Source: Sporosarcina psychrophila
GTDB lineage: Bacteria; Bacillota; Bacilli; Bacillales_A; Planococcaceae
Reading direction: 5' to 3'
DNA: 64,000 nt
Assembly: GCF_001590685.1 (NCBI RefSeq)
Contig: NZ_CP014616.1
Coordinates: forward strand, 805,001-869,000
In this document: one piece after another, positions 1-8,718 of the stretch
How the letters are laid out: the number at the start of each line of letters is the position of its first letter
How positions within the stretch are numbered: position 1 is the first letter of the stretch
Program-made: the position numbers and the translations under genes
The notes under the pieces: model-generated
Database searches by the model: none
What the model was told of the DNA's origin: nothing
What the model saw: the letters and a program-made list of their open reading frames with translations, nothing else

Positions 1-1776
<1,776 letters not shown>

Positions 1777-1871
1777 ATTTTGAAAAGGCCTTGATTACCC
1801 TGATTCTGTGTAGCACAATGTCTGTTTTATTCAGTTTTGAGCGAACAAAATTAATTATTTTGTAAAAACGC

Positions 1872-1900
1872 TTGCAAGTAACAACAAGACATGATATAAT
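1872..1900 (+). promoter_or_regulatory. Promoter in the 23S-5S spacer
   Basis: TTGCAA at 1872-1877 and a perfect TATAAT at 1895-1900 are separated by 17 bp, a strong sigma-A match. Transcription would start near 1907, just ahead of 5S. It could drive 5S and the tRNA cluster independently of the rRNA promoters. Read from sequence only. Confidence 0.65.
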
Positions 1901-1924
1901 TAATCTTGTCTTGTGGAAAATAGT

Positions 1925-2037
<113 letters not shown>

Positions 2038-2083
2038 TCTGTTAGTCCAAAAGAAGATACTTAATGTATGTTCTTAATATTAT

Positions 2084-2158
2084 TCCGCAGTAGCTCAGTG
2101 GTAGAGCAATCGGCTGTTAACCGATCGGTCGTAGGTTCGAGTCCTACCTGCGGAGCCA
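2084..2158 (+). tRNA. tRNA-Asn (GTT)
   Basis: Acceptor stem TCCGCAG/CTGCGGA, anticodon GTT in loop CTGTTAA, TTCGAGTC T arm, encoded CCA. First tRNA of the cluster. Confidence 0.96.
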
Positions 2159-2162
2159 TTTA

Positions 2163-2254
2163 GGAGAGCTGTCCGAGTGGCCGAAGGAGCATGATTGGAA
2201 ATCATGTAAGCGGCTAACGCTGTTTCAAGGGTTCAAATCCCTTGCTCTCCGCCA
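2163..2254 (+). tRNA. tRNA-Ser (GGA)
   Basis: Class II tRNA with a long variable arm. Acceptor GGAGAGC/GCTCTCC, anticodon GGA, encoded CCA. Confidence 0.96.
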
Positions 2255-2277
2255 GATTCATATAAATGATAAATTAA

Positions 2278-2352
2278 GGCCCCTTGGTCAAGCGGTTAAG
2301 ACACCGCCCTTTCACGGCGGTATCACGGGTTCGAATCCCGTAGGGGTCACCA
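2278..2352 (+). tRNA. tRNA-Glu (TTC)
   Basis: Acceptor GGCCCCT/AGGGGTC, anticodon TTC in loop CTTTCAC, encoded CCA. Confidence 0.96.
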
Positions 2353-2517
2353 TAACTTTTTAGAAATTCATCATTAAGCACGTAGACTTTAATTCAGTAA
2401 TTCGAGCATAGCACACTCTCGTTAAAATTGGGAGAAGGAAGGAGCGTACATTAGTACGTGACTGACTGAGCGAATGAAGCTGACAAAGAGATGCGCCGCT
2501 TATCGCAATTTTACCCA
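2353..2517 (+). other. Structured spacer inside the tRNA cluster
   Basis: This 165-bp gap between tRNA-Glu and tRNA-Val is the longest in the cluster and holds no gene. TAAAATTG at 2423-2430 pairs perfectly with CAATTTTA at 2506-2513, enclosing about 75 nt. That interval includes an inner hairpin (CGTAC, loop ATTA, GTACG, near 2445-2458). Such a fold could be a processing element or an inserted small repeat. Function unknown. Confidence 0.5.
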
Positions 2518-2593
2518 GGAGGATTAGCTCAGCTGGGAGAGCACCTGCCTTACAAGCAGGGGGTCGGCGGTTCGAGCCCGTCATCCTCCACCA
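2518..2593 (+). tRNA. tRNA-Val (TAC)
   Basis: Acceptor GGAGGAT/ATCCTCC, anticodon TAC, encoded CCA. Confidence 0.96.
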
Positions 2594-2661
2594 TTAAGTT
2601 TTTTAAGCAGATTCACCGCTTAAAGAAACTTACATATATTTAATTATATAAATACTATTGT

Positions 2662-2737
<76 letters not shown>

Positions 2738-2817
2738 ATTTTATCATGATACAGCAGATCATATAGCTGACATGTAAATCATTAGCTCTTTATCAAATGA
2801 ATACATTATATTGTTGT

Positions 2818-2893
<76 letters not shown>

Positions 2894-2895
2894 AT

Positions 2896-2971
2896 GGTCC
2901 CGTGGTGTAGCGGTTAACATGCCTGCCTGTCACGCAGGAGATCGCCGGTTCGATCCCGGTCGGGACCGCCA
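2896..2971 (+). tRNA. tRNA-Asp (GTC)
   Basis: Acceptor GGTCCCG/CGGGACC, anticodon GTC, encoded CCA. Confidence 0.96.
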
Positions 2972-3030
2972 TTTTTATTTTTCTTATAAGGTTTAGAATA
3001 AGCTAATATCTTAATGTAAACCAAATATGT

Positions 3031-3106
3031 GGCTCAGTAGCTCAGTCGGTAGAGCAAAGGACTGAAAATCCTTGTGTCGGCGGTTCGATTCCGTCCTGAG
3101 CCACCA
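3031..3106 (+). tRNA. tRNA-Phe (GAA)
   Basis: Acceptor GGCTCAG/CTGAGCC, anticodon GAA, encoded CCA. Confidence 0.96.
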
Positions 3107-3119
3107 TTTTAATATTTGT

Positions 3120-3195
<76 letters not shown>

Positions 3196-3208
3196 TTTAC
3201 ACCTATAT

Positions 3209-3293
3209 GGTGGGGTAGCGAAGTGGCTAAACGCGGCGGACTGTAAATCCGCTCCCTACGGGTTCGGCGGTTCGAATCCGCCCCCCACCACCA
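3209..3293 (+). tRNA. tRNA-Tyr (GTA)
   Basis: Class II tRNA with a long variable arm. Acceptor GGTGGGG/CCCCACC, anticodon GTA, encoded CCA. Confidence 0.95.
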
Positions 3294-3298
3294 GTTTT

Positions 3299-3372
3299 AG
3301 GGGCATAGTTTAACGGTAGAATAGAGGTCTCCAAAACCTTTGATGTGGGTTCGATTCCTACTGCCCCTGCCA
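3299..3372 (+). tRNA. tRNA-Trp (CCA)
   Basis: Acceptor AGGGGCA/TGCCCCT, anticodon CCA in loop CTCCAAA, encoded 3' CCA. Confidence 0.95.
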
Positions 3373-3398
3373 TTTTTTTTAGTATAATCTAATATTAT

Positions 3399-3475
3399 GG
3401 CGATTGTGGTGAAGTGGTTAACACATCGGATTGTGGTTCCGACACTCGAGGGTTCGATTCCCTTCAGTCGCCCCA
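3399..3475 (+). tRNA. tRNA-His (GTG), copy 1
   Basis: Anticodon GTG, extra G at -1 pairing with C73, encoded CCA. First of three tandem copies in repeats of about 110-112 bp. Confidence 0.95.
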
Positions 3476-3510
3476 TTTATCTATCCAATTAAAACAAACT
3501 TATATATCAT

Positions 3511-3587
3511 GGCGATTGTGGTGAAGTGGTTAACACATCGGATTGTGGTTCCGACATTCGAGGGTTCGATTCCCTTCAGTCGCCCCA
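3511..3587 (+). tRNA. tRNA-His (GTG), copy 2
   Basis: Near-identical to its neighbours; ATTCG instead of ACTCG next to the T arm. The flanking AATTAAAACAAAC spacer is repeated too. Confidence 0.95.
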
Positions 3588-3620
3588 TTTTATATTCAAT
3601 TAAAACAAACTAGATATCAT

Positions 3621-3697
3621 GGCGATTGTGGTGAAGTGGTTAACACATCGGATTGTGGTTCCGACACTCGAGGGTTCGATTCCCTTCAGTCGCCCCA
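3621..3697 (+). tRNA. tRNA-His (GTG), copy 3
   Basis: Third tandem copy, identical by eye to copy 1. Confidence 0.95.
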
Positions 3698-3707
3698 TTT
3701 ATCTTTT

Positions 3708-3779
3708 TGGGGTATAGCCAAGCGGTAAGGCAACGGACTTTGACTCCGTCACTCGTTGGTTCGAATCCAGCTACCCCAG
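3708..3779 (+). tRNA. tRNA-Gln (TTG), no encoded CCA
   Basis: Acceptor TGGGGTA/TACCCCA, anticodon TTG, discriminator G at 3779. It is followed by TTT, not CCA, so the mature end must be added by a nucleotidyltransferase. Confidence 0.93.
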
Positions 3780-3783
3780 TTTC

Positions 3784-3858
3784 GCGGAAGTAGTTCAGTG
3801 GTAGAATACGACCTTGCCAAGGTCGGGGTCGCGGGTTCGAATCCCGTCTTCCGCTCCA
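3784..3858 (+). tRNA. tRNA-Gly (GCC)
   Basis: Acceptor GCGGAAG/CTTCCGC, anticodon GCC, encoded CCA. Confidence 0.95.
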
Positions 3859-3866
3859 TCATCTAC

Positions 3867-3940
3867 GGCGGCATAGCCAAGCGGTAAGGCATGGGTCTGC
3901 AACACCCTTACCACCGGTTCGATTCCGGTTGCCGCCTCCA
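3867..3940 (+). tRNA. tRNA-Cys (GCA)
   Basis: Acceptor GGCGGCA/TGCCGCC, anticodon GCA, encoded CCA. Confidence 0.95.
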
Positions 3941-3981
3941 ATTTTCTTATGTATCGTTGTTCGTAAACTAAATAGTGTTAT

Positions 3982-4062
3982 GCCCGAGTGGTGGAATGGC
4001 AGACACGTCGCACTCAAAATGCGATGCCGTAAGGCGTGCCGGTTCAAGTCCGGCCTCGGGTA
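3982..4062 (+). tRNA. tRNA-Leu (CAA), no encoded CCA
   Basis: Class II tRNA with a variable arm. Acceptor GCCCGAG/CTCGGGT (G1-T72 wobble), anticodon CAA in loop CTCAAAA. The discriminator A is followed by TCA instead of CCA. Last gene of the cluster. Confidence 0.92.
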
Positions 4063-4070
4063 TCAGATGA

Positions 4071-4097
4071 AAAACACAACTTCGGTTGTGTTTTTTT
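4071..4097 (+). terminator. Terminator of the rRNA-tRNA operon
   Basis: AACACAAC, loop TTCG, GTTGTGTT, then a run of T. A UUCG-capped intrinsic terminator 8 bp after tRNA-Leu. Confidence 0.9.
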
Positions 4098-4116
4098 GTG
4101 TTTAATTTCTACTATA

Positions 4117-4205
4117 TAAGTTGACTTAACTGAGTGAACGTGGGCTTTGGCTACCCCTAGCACTTTAAAGAATTCAATGTAATTTAATTCTTTATTTCAA
4201 TATAT
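4117..4205. repeat. Family 1 repeat, degenerate copy
   Basis: Pieces of the dispersed family 1 element are recognisable: AACTGAGTGAA, TTGGCTACCCCTA, GAATTCAATG and TTCTTTATTTCAA, bounded by TATA-rich sequence. The internal palindrome is lost. Compare the fuller copies at 19142-19280 and 60066-60200. Confidence 0.5.
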
Positions 4206-4240
4206 ATTTAGATAAAAGAATAGAGAGTAGGGGAAACATT

Positions 4241-4692
4241 ATGCCATTAATTGAACACCAGGAGTTCATTAAGCCTCGGTAGAACGTTGCTTTGATCTTG
4301 CCCGAGACGTGGATATTCATACCCGTACAACAGAGGGGACGAAAGAGAAGGCTGTCGGTGGGGTGACAACAGGTTTATTGCTGGCCGGGGATATTGTTAC
4401 ATGGGAGGCCGTTCATTTCGGTATAAGACAAAGACTAACTGCCAAAGTAACGGTGATGGATATACCGTATATGTTTGAAGACATAATGGTGAAAGGAGCA
4501 TTCCAATCTTTTCACCATATTCATGAGTTTATTGAGAAGGATAATGGCACTCTGATGATTGACAGATTTCAATATAGATCACCCTGTGGAGTGATTGGTG
4601 TTATTGCGGATAAGTTGTTTTTGGAAAGCTATATGAGAAACTTTATTGTGAGTCGAGCAAGAGCTCTGAAGCATATTGCAGAAAATGAGTAA
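4241..4692 (+). pseudogene. SRPBCC-family protein, frameshifted near 4273
   Basis: The long frame from 4309 encodes the C-terminal part of a SRPBCC/START-like ligand-binding fold, a small family common in Bacillales with no well-defined ligand. A GTG at 4309 opens that frame but has no Shine-Dalgarno site. A proper start, AGGGG then ATG at 4241, encodes the missing N-terminus MPLIEHQEFIK in another frame. Restoring one base after 4272 joins the frames and gives a typical family start (ASVERCFDLARDVDIH). So a single-base deletion splits the gene. It may be a real pseudogene or a sequencing error. The rest of the frame is intact to IAENE-stop. It stands alone between two terminators. Confidence 0.72.
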
Positions 4693-5025
4693 GAGGCATT
4701 TCATCAGGAAAAGTCGACATGATAAACTTGGTGGCACAAGTTTTCTAGAGAGTGGAACCTGGACGTTACTAATCGATTGTGAGAAAACACAGCGCTTCAA
4801 AAATGGGTAGTAAACAAAATCGCTCCTTACCGCCGAAGCGTAAGGAGCGATTTTCATAGAGGGGATCCGATGACACTAGTTTGGGTTGTCCATTGCAATT
4901 GCCTTGGTTGGTCATTGGAGATTGGTCACAAAGTAAATGGTGACAGGTTATTGGTTTGCCTGCAATTTAAATTGGATTGATCCCTACTCTATGCCCTGGA
5001 GAGGAGTCTCACCTTTCCAAGGGCA
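4693..5025. other. Spacer without a gene
   Basis: Holds the terminator at 4816-4854 and a palindrome at about 4989-5030 (ATGCCCT...AGGGCAT) just beyond the stop of the minus-strand gene. I see nothing coding; the short minus-strand frame here lacks a ribosome-binding site. Confidence 0.6.
4816..4854 (+). terminator. Terminator after the SRPBCC pseudogene
   Basis: AAATCGCTCCTTAC and GTAAGGAGCGATTT form a 14-bp stem around CGCCGAAGC, ending in TTTT. The A-rich flank makes it usable on both strands. Confidence 0.8.
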
Positions 5026-5541
5026 TTAAAAGTACTTCGTATCATCAAATTTCAAGACAATCGAATAGTTTTTTGCATTAATAGAATTAGATAACTTATG
5101 TGCATCCTTTTCTGCTTGCAATGATTTCACCCGATAATCCTCAGGATCGAATAAAGCAACACGGTATACGACCGTACCTTCAGAGTAGCCGTATTGAATC
5201 TCTTCTTTTTCTGCCATAGAGAGTTCTTTGTAAAAGCGGGCTTTTGCACGCAATTGTATGGCAAGTTCAATCGCTTCGACAATCGCAAGTTGTTGCCCTT
5301 GGAACTCGATTTCATTATCGATATTGGCACGATACATGAGACGGTCGAGCACTCGACTATCTAAACGGACTTCATCCAATTCTGTTTCTACGATTTTAAG
5401 GCTACGTGGTCCTTGATCAGGGGTGTTGCCTTTTTCTACATTCGTAAAGGCTACGCGTCTCATTTCATCTTCAAGCTCATGAATTCGTTTTGTTAAAACA
5501 CTTTTTAATTTTACAGCTTCAGCGAGTGTTATGTTGCTCAC
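5026..5541 (-). CDS. Hypothetical protein, DIP1984/septicolysin-like
   Basis: A 171-residue soluble, charged, mostly helical protein. I chose the GTG at 5541 because a GGGGGG Shine-Dalgarno run lies 9 bases upstream; a further 9 in-frame residues upstream have none. The N-terminus (SNITLAEAVKLKSVLTKRI) and the pattern of a helical hairpin followed by F-x-G-x-x-L resemble the small DIP1984 family of unknown function. The match is weak and from memory. It begins 29 bases after the upstream B3/B4 gene stops and is probably co-transcribed with it. No signal peptide or membrane segment is seen. Confidence 0.6.
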   Translation of the reverse strand: MSNITLAEAVKLKSVLTKRIHELEDEMRRVAFTNVEKGNTPDQGPRSLKIVETELDEVRLDSRVLDRLMYRANIDNEIEFQGQQLAIVEAIELAIQLRAKARFYKELSMAEKEEIQYGYSEGTVVYRVALFDPEDYRVKSLQAEKDAHKLSNSINAKNYSIVLKFDDTKYF

Positions 5542-5570
5542 TTGTTCATTCCCCCCATTTAGAAACATTG

Positions 5571-6263
5571 TCAGTCAACTATAATGGAAGTTTGTCCCTC
5601 GTGCAAAACATATGAACGAACATCTCCACCACTAAGACTAGTAAACATGTTCCCACATGCTGTTGTCAGTTCAAACGCTTCAGTAGCATCCATGGACGGG
5701 CGTAGGAAGAAGATATGTAACGCGTCTGTCGTATCTTCTGTTACAGCGCTACGTATAGAATCGACATATGGACTACCGAATGGGCTATAATCATCTTTTA
5801 ACAGTAGAATGTTTTGTAATGAATTAAAACGACCATTCAATCCATCATATCCATCCTCTTCTGTCCCTGAAGTAACGACTATATCGCCGACAATTTTTTC
5901 GAGGTCATAGATGCCTACTGGAATTTCGTGCTGCAAGGAAAAGAAGTTATTCAAGTCGACAGCATTGTGGAATGGATCGATGTAGTTTTGCTTCTTAATC
6001 CGGCGCATAAGTGCTTCTGTAGAATGACGGTATCGATTAGGGTCTGCGCCAAGTGCTTTCCACACAGTACGCCATTCTTTAATGCCAGGGAATTCGGGGA
6101 CGGACTTGTTCTCCAGCTCAAAGAAAAGTTGCTCTTGGAATAATTGCAATTTTCCTTTTAGCATTTGAGGCGATTCTGACACTGTAATTTTGGTATAATG
6201 GTTAATGCCCAATTTTAATCCGGGTACGGCACCTAAAAGCTTCATATCCATTTCAATAATCAA
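5571..6263 (-). CDS. B3/B4 domain protein (tRNA-editing-like)
   Basis: About 230 residues with a single B3/B4 domain, the fold used by the beta subunit of phenylalanyl-tRNA synthetase to hydrolyse mischarged tRNA. Visible family signatures are GADPNRYRHSTEAL near residue 72, the N-x-VDLNNFFSL segment, PVGIYDLEKI, GLNGR and PFGSPYVDS. Stand-alone versions occur widely in Bacillales; trans-editing is the usual guess but the substrate is not established here. The start is taken as TTG at 6263, six bases after AAAGGGTG; a GTG at 6272 lies inside that site. Divergent from queG, with about 56 bp between. Confidence 0.8.
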   Translation of the reverse strand: MIIEMDMKLLGAVPGLKLGINHYTKITVSESPQMLKGKLQLFQEQLFFELENKSVPEFPGIKEWRTVWKALGADPNRYRHSTEALMRRIKKQNYIDPFHNAVDLNNFFSLQHEIPVGIYDLEKIVGDIVVTSGTEEDGYDGLNGRFNSLQNILLLKDDYSPFGSPYVDSIRSAVTEDTTDALHIFFLRPSMDATEAFELTTACGNMFTSLSGGDVRSYVLHEGQTSIIVD

Positions 6264-6319
6264 TGACTTCACCCTTTATATAGTTTAATTCAATAGTAGC
6301 ATAGTGGAGGCGATACAGT

Positions 6320-7459
6320 GTGAATGCTGTTCAGTTGCAACAGTCAGTGAGGGACTATGCGGAGTCAATCGGCATCGACAAAATTGGTTTTACAACAGCT
6401 GCACCATTTCGTGAGTTGAAAAACCGCTTGAAGCGGCAGCAAGAACTAGGCTATCAGTCGGGTTTTGAAGAAAAGGATTTAGATAAACGGACAGAACCTG
6501 CTCTTTTGCTTGATCAAGCAGAAAGCATTATTGCAATTGCTGTAGCTTATCCATCCAAAATGGCAGATTCTCCGAGAGGAAAAAAAGGCGAGCGCCGGGG
6601 TATTTTTTGCCGTGCATCATGGGGAACAGATTATCATACAGTCCTTCGTGAAAAGCTGAGCCTGCTTGAGGAATTTATACTAGAACATGCACCTAAAGCA
6701 AAGGTTCGCTCGATGGTAGATACGGGTGAGCTTGCAGACCGCGCTGTTGCAGAACGGGCGGGGATTGGCTGGTCGGCAAAAAACTGTTCAATAATTACGC
6801 CGGAATTCGGTTCGTATGTGTACCTGGGTGAAATGATTACCAATATCCCTTTTGCGCCGGACGTTCCAATGGAAGATGAATGTGGGGATTGCACACTTTG
6901 TCTTGATGTATGTCCAACCGGTGCATTGATTCAGGGTGGTCAATTAAATGCGCAGCGTTGCATTGCTTTCCTTACACAGTCGAAAAAGCCAATCCCGGAA
7001 GAATTTCGTGCGGAGTTTGGTAATCGGATATACGGGTGTGATACATGTCAAACGGTATGTCCGAAAAATAAAGGAAAGCATAATTTGCATCAGCAAGCAT
7101 TCCAACCGGACCCTGAACTGGCGAAGCCACTTCTTCAGCCTGTGCTCAGGTTGTCGAATCGAGAATTTAAAGAGAAATTTGGACATGTATCAGGATCTTG
7201 GCGCGGAAAAAATCCGATTCAGCGAAATGCAATTATTGCACTCGCACATTTTAAGGAGGAGTCTGCGGTACCTGAATTGATCAGTATGTTAGAGAACGAT
7301 CCAAGGCCCGTCATTCGTGGTACGATTGCATGGGCACTTGGTCGAATTGGTTTGGAAGAAGGATATGTAGCGATTAAGGAAGCATTATCGAAAGAGGAAG
7401 ATCCGGAAGTGCGTGCTGAATTAGAAAAGGCAGCGGATACTTATATACTGAAGAAATGA
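6320..7459 (+). CDS. queG: Epoxyqueuosine reductase QueG
   Basis: Reduces epoxyqueuosine to queuosine in the wobble position of GUN-anticodon tRNAs, using cobalamin and two [4Fe-4S] clusters. The 379-residue protein shows two ferredoxin-like cysteine sets, CGDCTLCLDVC near residue 188 and CDTCQTVC near 240, in the order typical of QueG. A C-terminal HEAT-like repeat region follows (about 300-370, with VIRGTIAWALGRIG), as in Bacillus proteins. GTG start at 6320, nine bases after GGAGG. Substrate tRNAs Asn, Asp, Tyr and His are encoded upstream in this window. It is followed by trmL, another wobble-position enzyme. Confidence 0.95.
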   Translation: MNAVQLQQSVRDYAESIGIDKIGFTTAAPFRELKNRLKRQQELGYQSGFEEKDLDKRTEPALLLDQAESIIAIAVAYPSKMADSPRGKKGERRGIFCRASWGTDYHTVLREKLSLLEEFILEHAPKAKVRSMVDTGELADRAVAERAGIGWSAKNCSIITPEFGSYVYLGEMITNIPFAPDVPMEDECGDCTLCLDVCPTGALIQGGQLNAQRCIAFLTQSKKPIPEEFRAEFGNRIYGCDTCQTVCPKNKGKHNLHQQAFQPDPELAKPLLQPVLRLSNREFKEKFGHVSGSWRGKNPIQRNAIIALAHFKEESAVPELISMLENDPRPVIRGTIAWALGRIGLEEGYVAIKEALSKEEDPEVRAELEKAADTYILKK

Positions 7460-7462
7460 ATG

Positions 7463-7544
7463 CCTATATAAACTAAACGAAGGCTCCTTACAAGAGGCAG
7501 CAGAAGTAAATTCAATGGGGTTCTATATTTCAACAAATCTATAG
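7463..7544. repeat. Family 1 repeat, short copy
   Basis: CTATATAAACT, a GAAGGC-CTTA block, then TTCAATGGGGTTCTATATTTCAA. Nearly the same truncated form occurs at 52469-52548, so both lack the internal palindrome of the long copies. It separates queG from trmL. Confidence 0.65.
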
Positions 7545-7576
7545 TAAGAAAAAGTTTAATTGGAGGAATCACTGAG

Positions 7577-8050
7577 ATGGCCATACACGTAGCGTTATTT
7601 GAACCACAAATCCCTGCAAACACAGGGAACATTGCAAGGACATGCGCAGGAACAGGAGCGAAACTTCATCTTGTGAAACCGCTTGGGTTTTCGACGGACG
7701 ACAAAATGTTGAAACGTGCGGGGCTCGATTACTGGGAGCACGTCGATATTACATATCATGAAGGAATTCGTGAGCTATTCGCGGCGAATCCCGATGCTGT
7801 TTTTTACTTTTTGACAAAACACGGTGAAAGGACTCATACTGCATTCGATTATTCTGATGGAGCAACAGATATATTTTTCGTCTTCGGTAAAGAGACGAGC
7901 GGACTTCCTGAAGAAATTTTAGAGGAGAATAAAGAACGGTGTCTACGAATCCCGATGAACGACAACATTCGGTCGCTTAATTTATCGAACACGGCGGCGA
8001 TACTTATATATGAAGCGCTTAGGCAACAATCTTATCCAGGATTGGTATAA
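7577..8050 (+). CDS. trmL: tRNA (cytidine(34)-2'-O)-methyltransferase TrmL
   Basis: SPOUT-class methyltransferase that 2'-O-methylates the wobble nucleotide of tRNA-Leu isoacceptors using S-adenosylmethionine. The 157-residue length is typical. Motifs seen are NTGNIARTC near residue 15, the knot segment FVFGKETSGLPEE near 98-110, and RIPMNDNIRSLNLSN near 122, which lines the cofactor site. ATG at 7577 follows GGAGG by ten bases. Ends in a strong bidirectional terminator. In older Bacillus annotation the family is called CspR. Confidence 0.95.
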   Translation: MAIHVALFEPQIPANTGNIARTCAGTGAKLHLVKPLGFSTDDKMLKRAGLDYWEHVDITYHEGIRELFAANPDAVFYFLTKHGERTHTAFDYSDGATDIFFVFGKETSGLPEEILEENKERCLRIPMNDNIRSLNLSNTAAILIYEALRQQSYPGLV

Positions 8051-8085
8051 AAAAAACGGGGCAGCCTGAAGGCATGTCCCGTTTT
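8051..8085. terminator. Bidirectional terminator after trmL
   Basis: AAAACGGG-CA-GCC, loop TGAA, GGC-ATG-TCCCGTTTT. Serves trmL and the converging small gene at 8094-8204. Confidence 0.82.
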
Positions 8086-8093
8086 ACTTATTG

Positions 8094-8204
8094 TTATTTT
8101 TTTAGGCCAGGTATCTTAACCTTGCCCGGTTTATCATCGTATCCGCCTGTGAAAATTGCAGATAGGAATGCAAAGCAAACACCTATAATTAGAATTACTG
8201 TCAT
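8094..8204 (-). CDS. Small single-span membrane protein, 36 residues
   Basis: A 36-residue frame with an excellent ribosome-binding site (ACAGGAGG, 7 bases before the ATG at 8204). Residues 2-18 form one hydrophobic span, TVILIIGVCFAFLSAIF. A soluble lysine-rich tail follows (GGYDDKPGKVKIPGLKK). It converges on trmL and shares its terminator. I do not recognise the family; small single-pass peptides of this kind are common in sporulating Bacillales, so a membrane-associated accessory role is only a guess. The good start site and independent position argue that it is real. Confidence 0.65.
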   Translation of the reverse strand: MTVILIIGVCFAFLSAIFTGGYDDKPGKVKIPGLKK

Positions 8205-8375
8205 GATAGGTACCTCCTGTAAATTCATTAGTAGCTTCGTTAAGTATACCCTATTTTAAATGGAATTGAAACGACCGTCAGGAAAAATTGTGACAGAGCC
8301 AAGAAAAATGAAACTTTTTGTCGGCTTGTCCGTATATAACATAACGACTTAAATAATATGGAGGTAGAATATAGT

Positions 8376-8669
8376 ATGAAAAATTACTCGACAGGAATGA
8401 AATGGATCACGGCAATTGCAGAAGGTTTTCTTGCAATTCCAATCATTGGAGGAGTTTTTGTTATCAGCTCCGGATATTCAGTGCTGGGTGTCATGTTCGT
8501 TTTACATGCAATTACGTTACTGCTTTCAATTCGGGACATGCAGGGTAAGGCAGCACCCATCCTAGGTCTCGTAACGAGCATAGTGAGTGCTATTCCGTTC
8601 ATTGGCTGGTTCATGCACCTACTAACTGCAGGAGCGCTCGTAATGTCAGCTATCACTTCTAGACGCTAA
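8376..8669 (+). CDS. Hypothetical integral membrane protein
   Basis: A 97-residue protein with three or four hydrophobic segments and no catalytic motif: about residues 10-30 (WITAIAEGFLAIPIIGGVFV), 36-53, and 60-92 as a longer hydrophobic stretch. The start is the ATG at 8376, 11 bases after GGAGG; an upstream in-frame ATG at 8358 overlaps that site. Flanked by terminators on both sides, so probably monocistronic. Unknown function. Confidence 0.72.
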   Translation: MKNYSTGMKWITAIAEGFLAIPIIGGVFVISSGYSVLGVMFVLHAITLLLSIRDMQGKAAPILGLVTSIVSAIPFIGWFMHLLTAGALVMSAITSRR

Positions 8670-8679
8670 ATCAATATGT

Positions 8680-8718
8680 AAAAAATACCCTTCCGAATAC
8701 TAACGGAAGGGTATTTTT
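8680..8718. terminator. Bidirectional terminator
   Basis: AAAAAATACCCTTCCG and CGGAAGGGTATTTTTT form the stem around AATACTAA, between converging genes. Confidence 0.88.

Noticed and set aside
3399..3697. Regular repeats suggesting a CRISPR array
   Set aside because: The repeats are tRNA-His genes with full cloverleaf folds; spacers are short, similar to each other and AT-rich.
4309..4692. Intact 127-residue SRPBCC gene starting at GTG 4309
   Set aside because: The GTG has no ribosome-binding site and the family N-terminus is found upstream in another frame, so I call a frameshifted gene.
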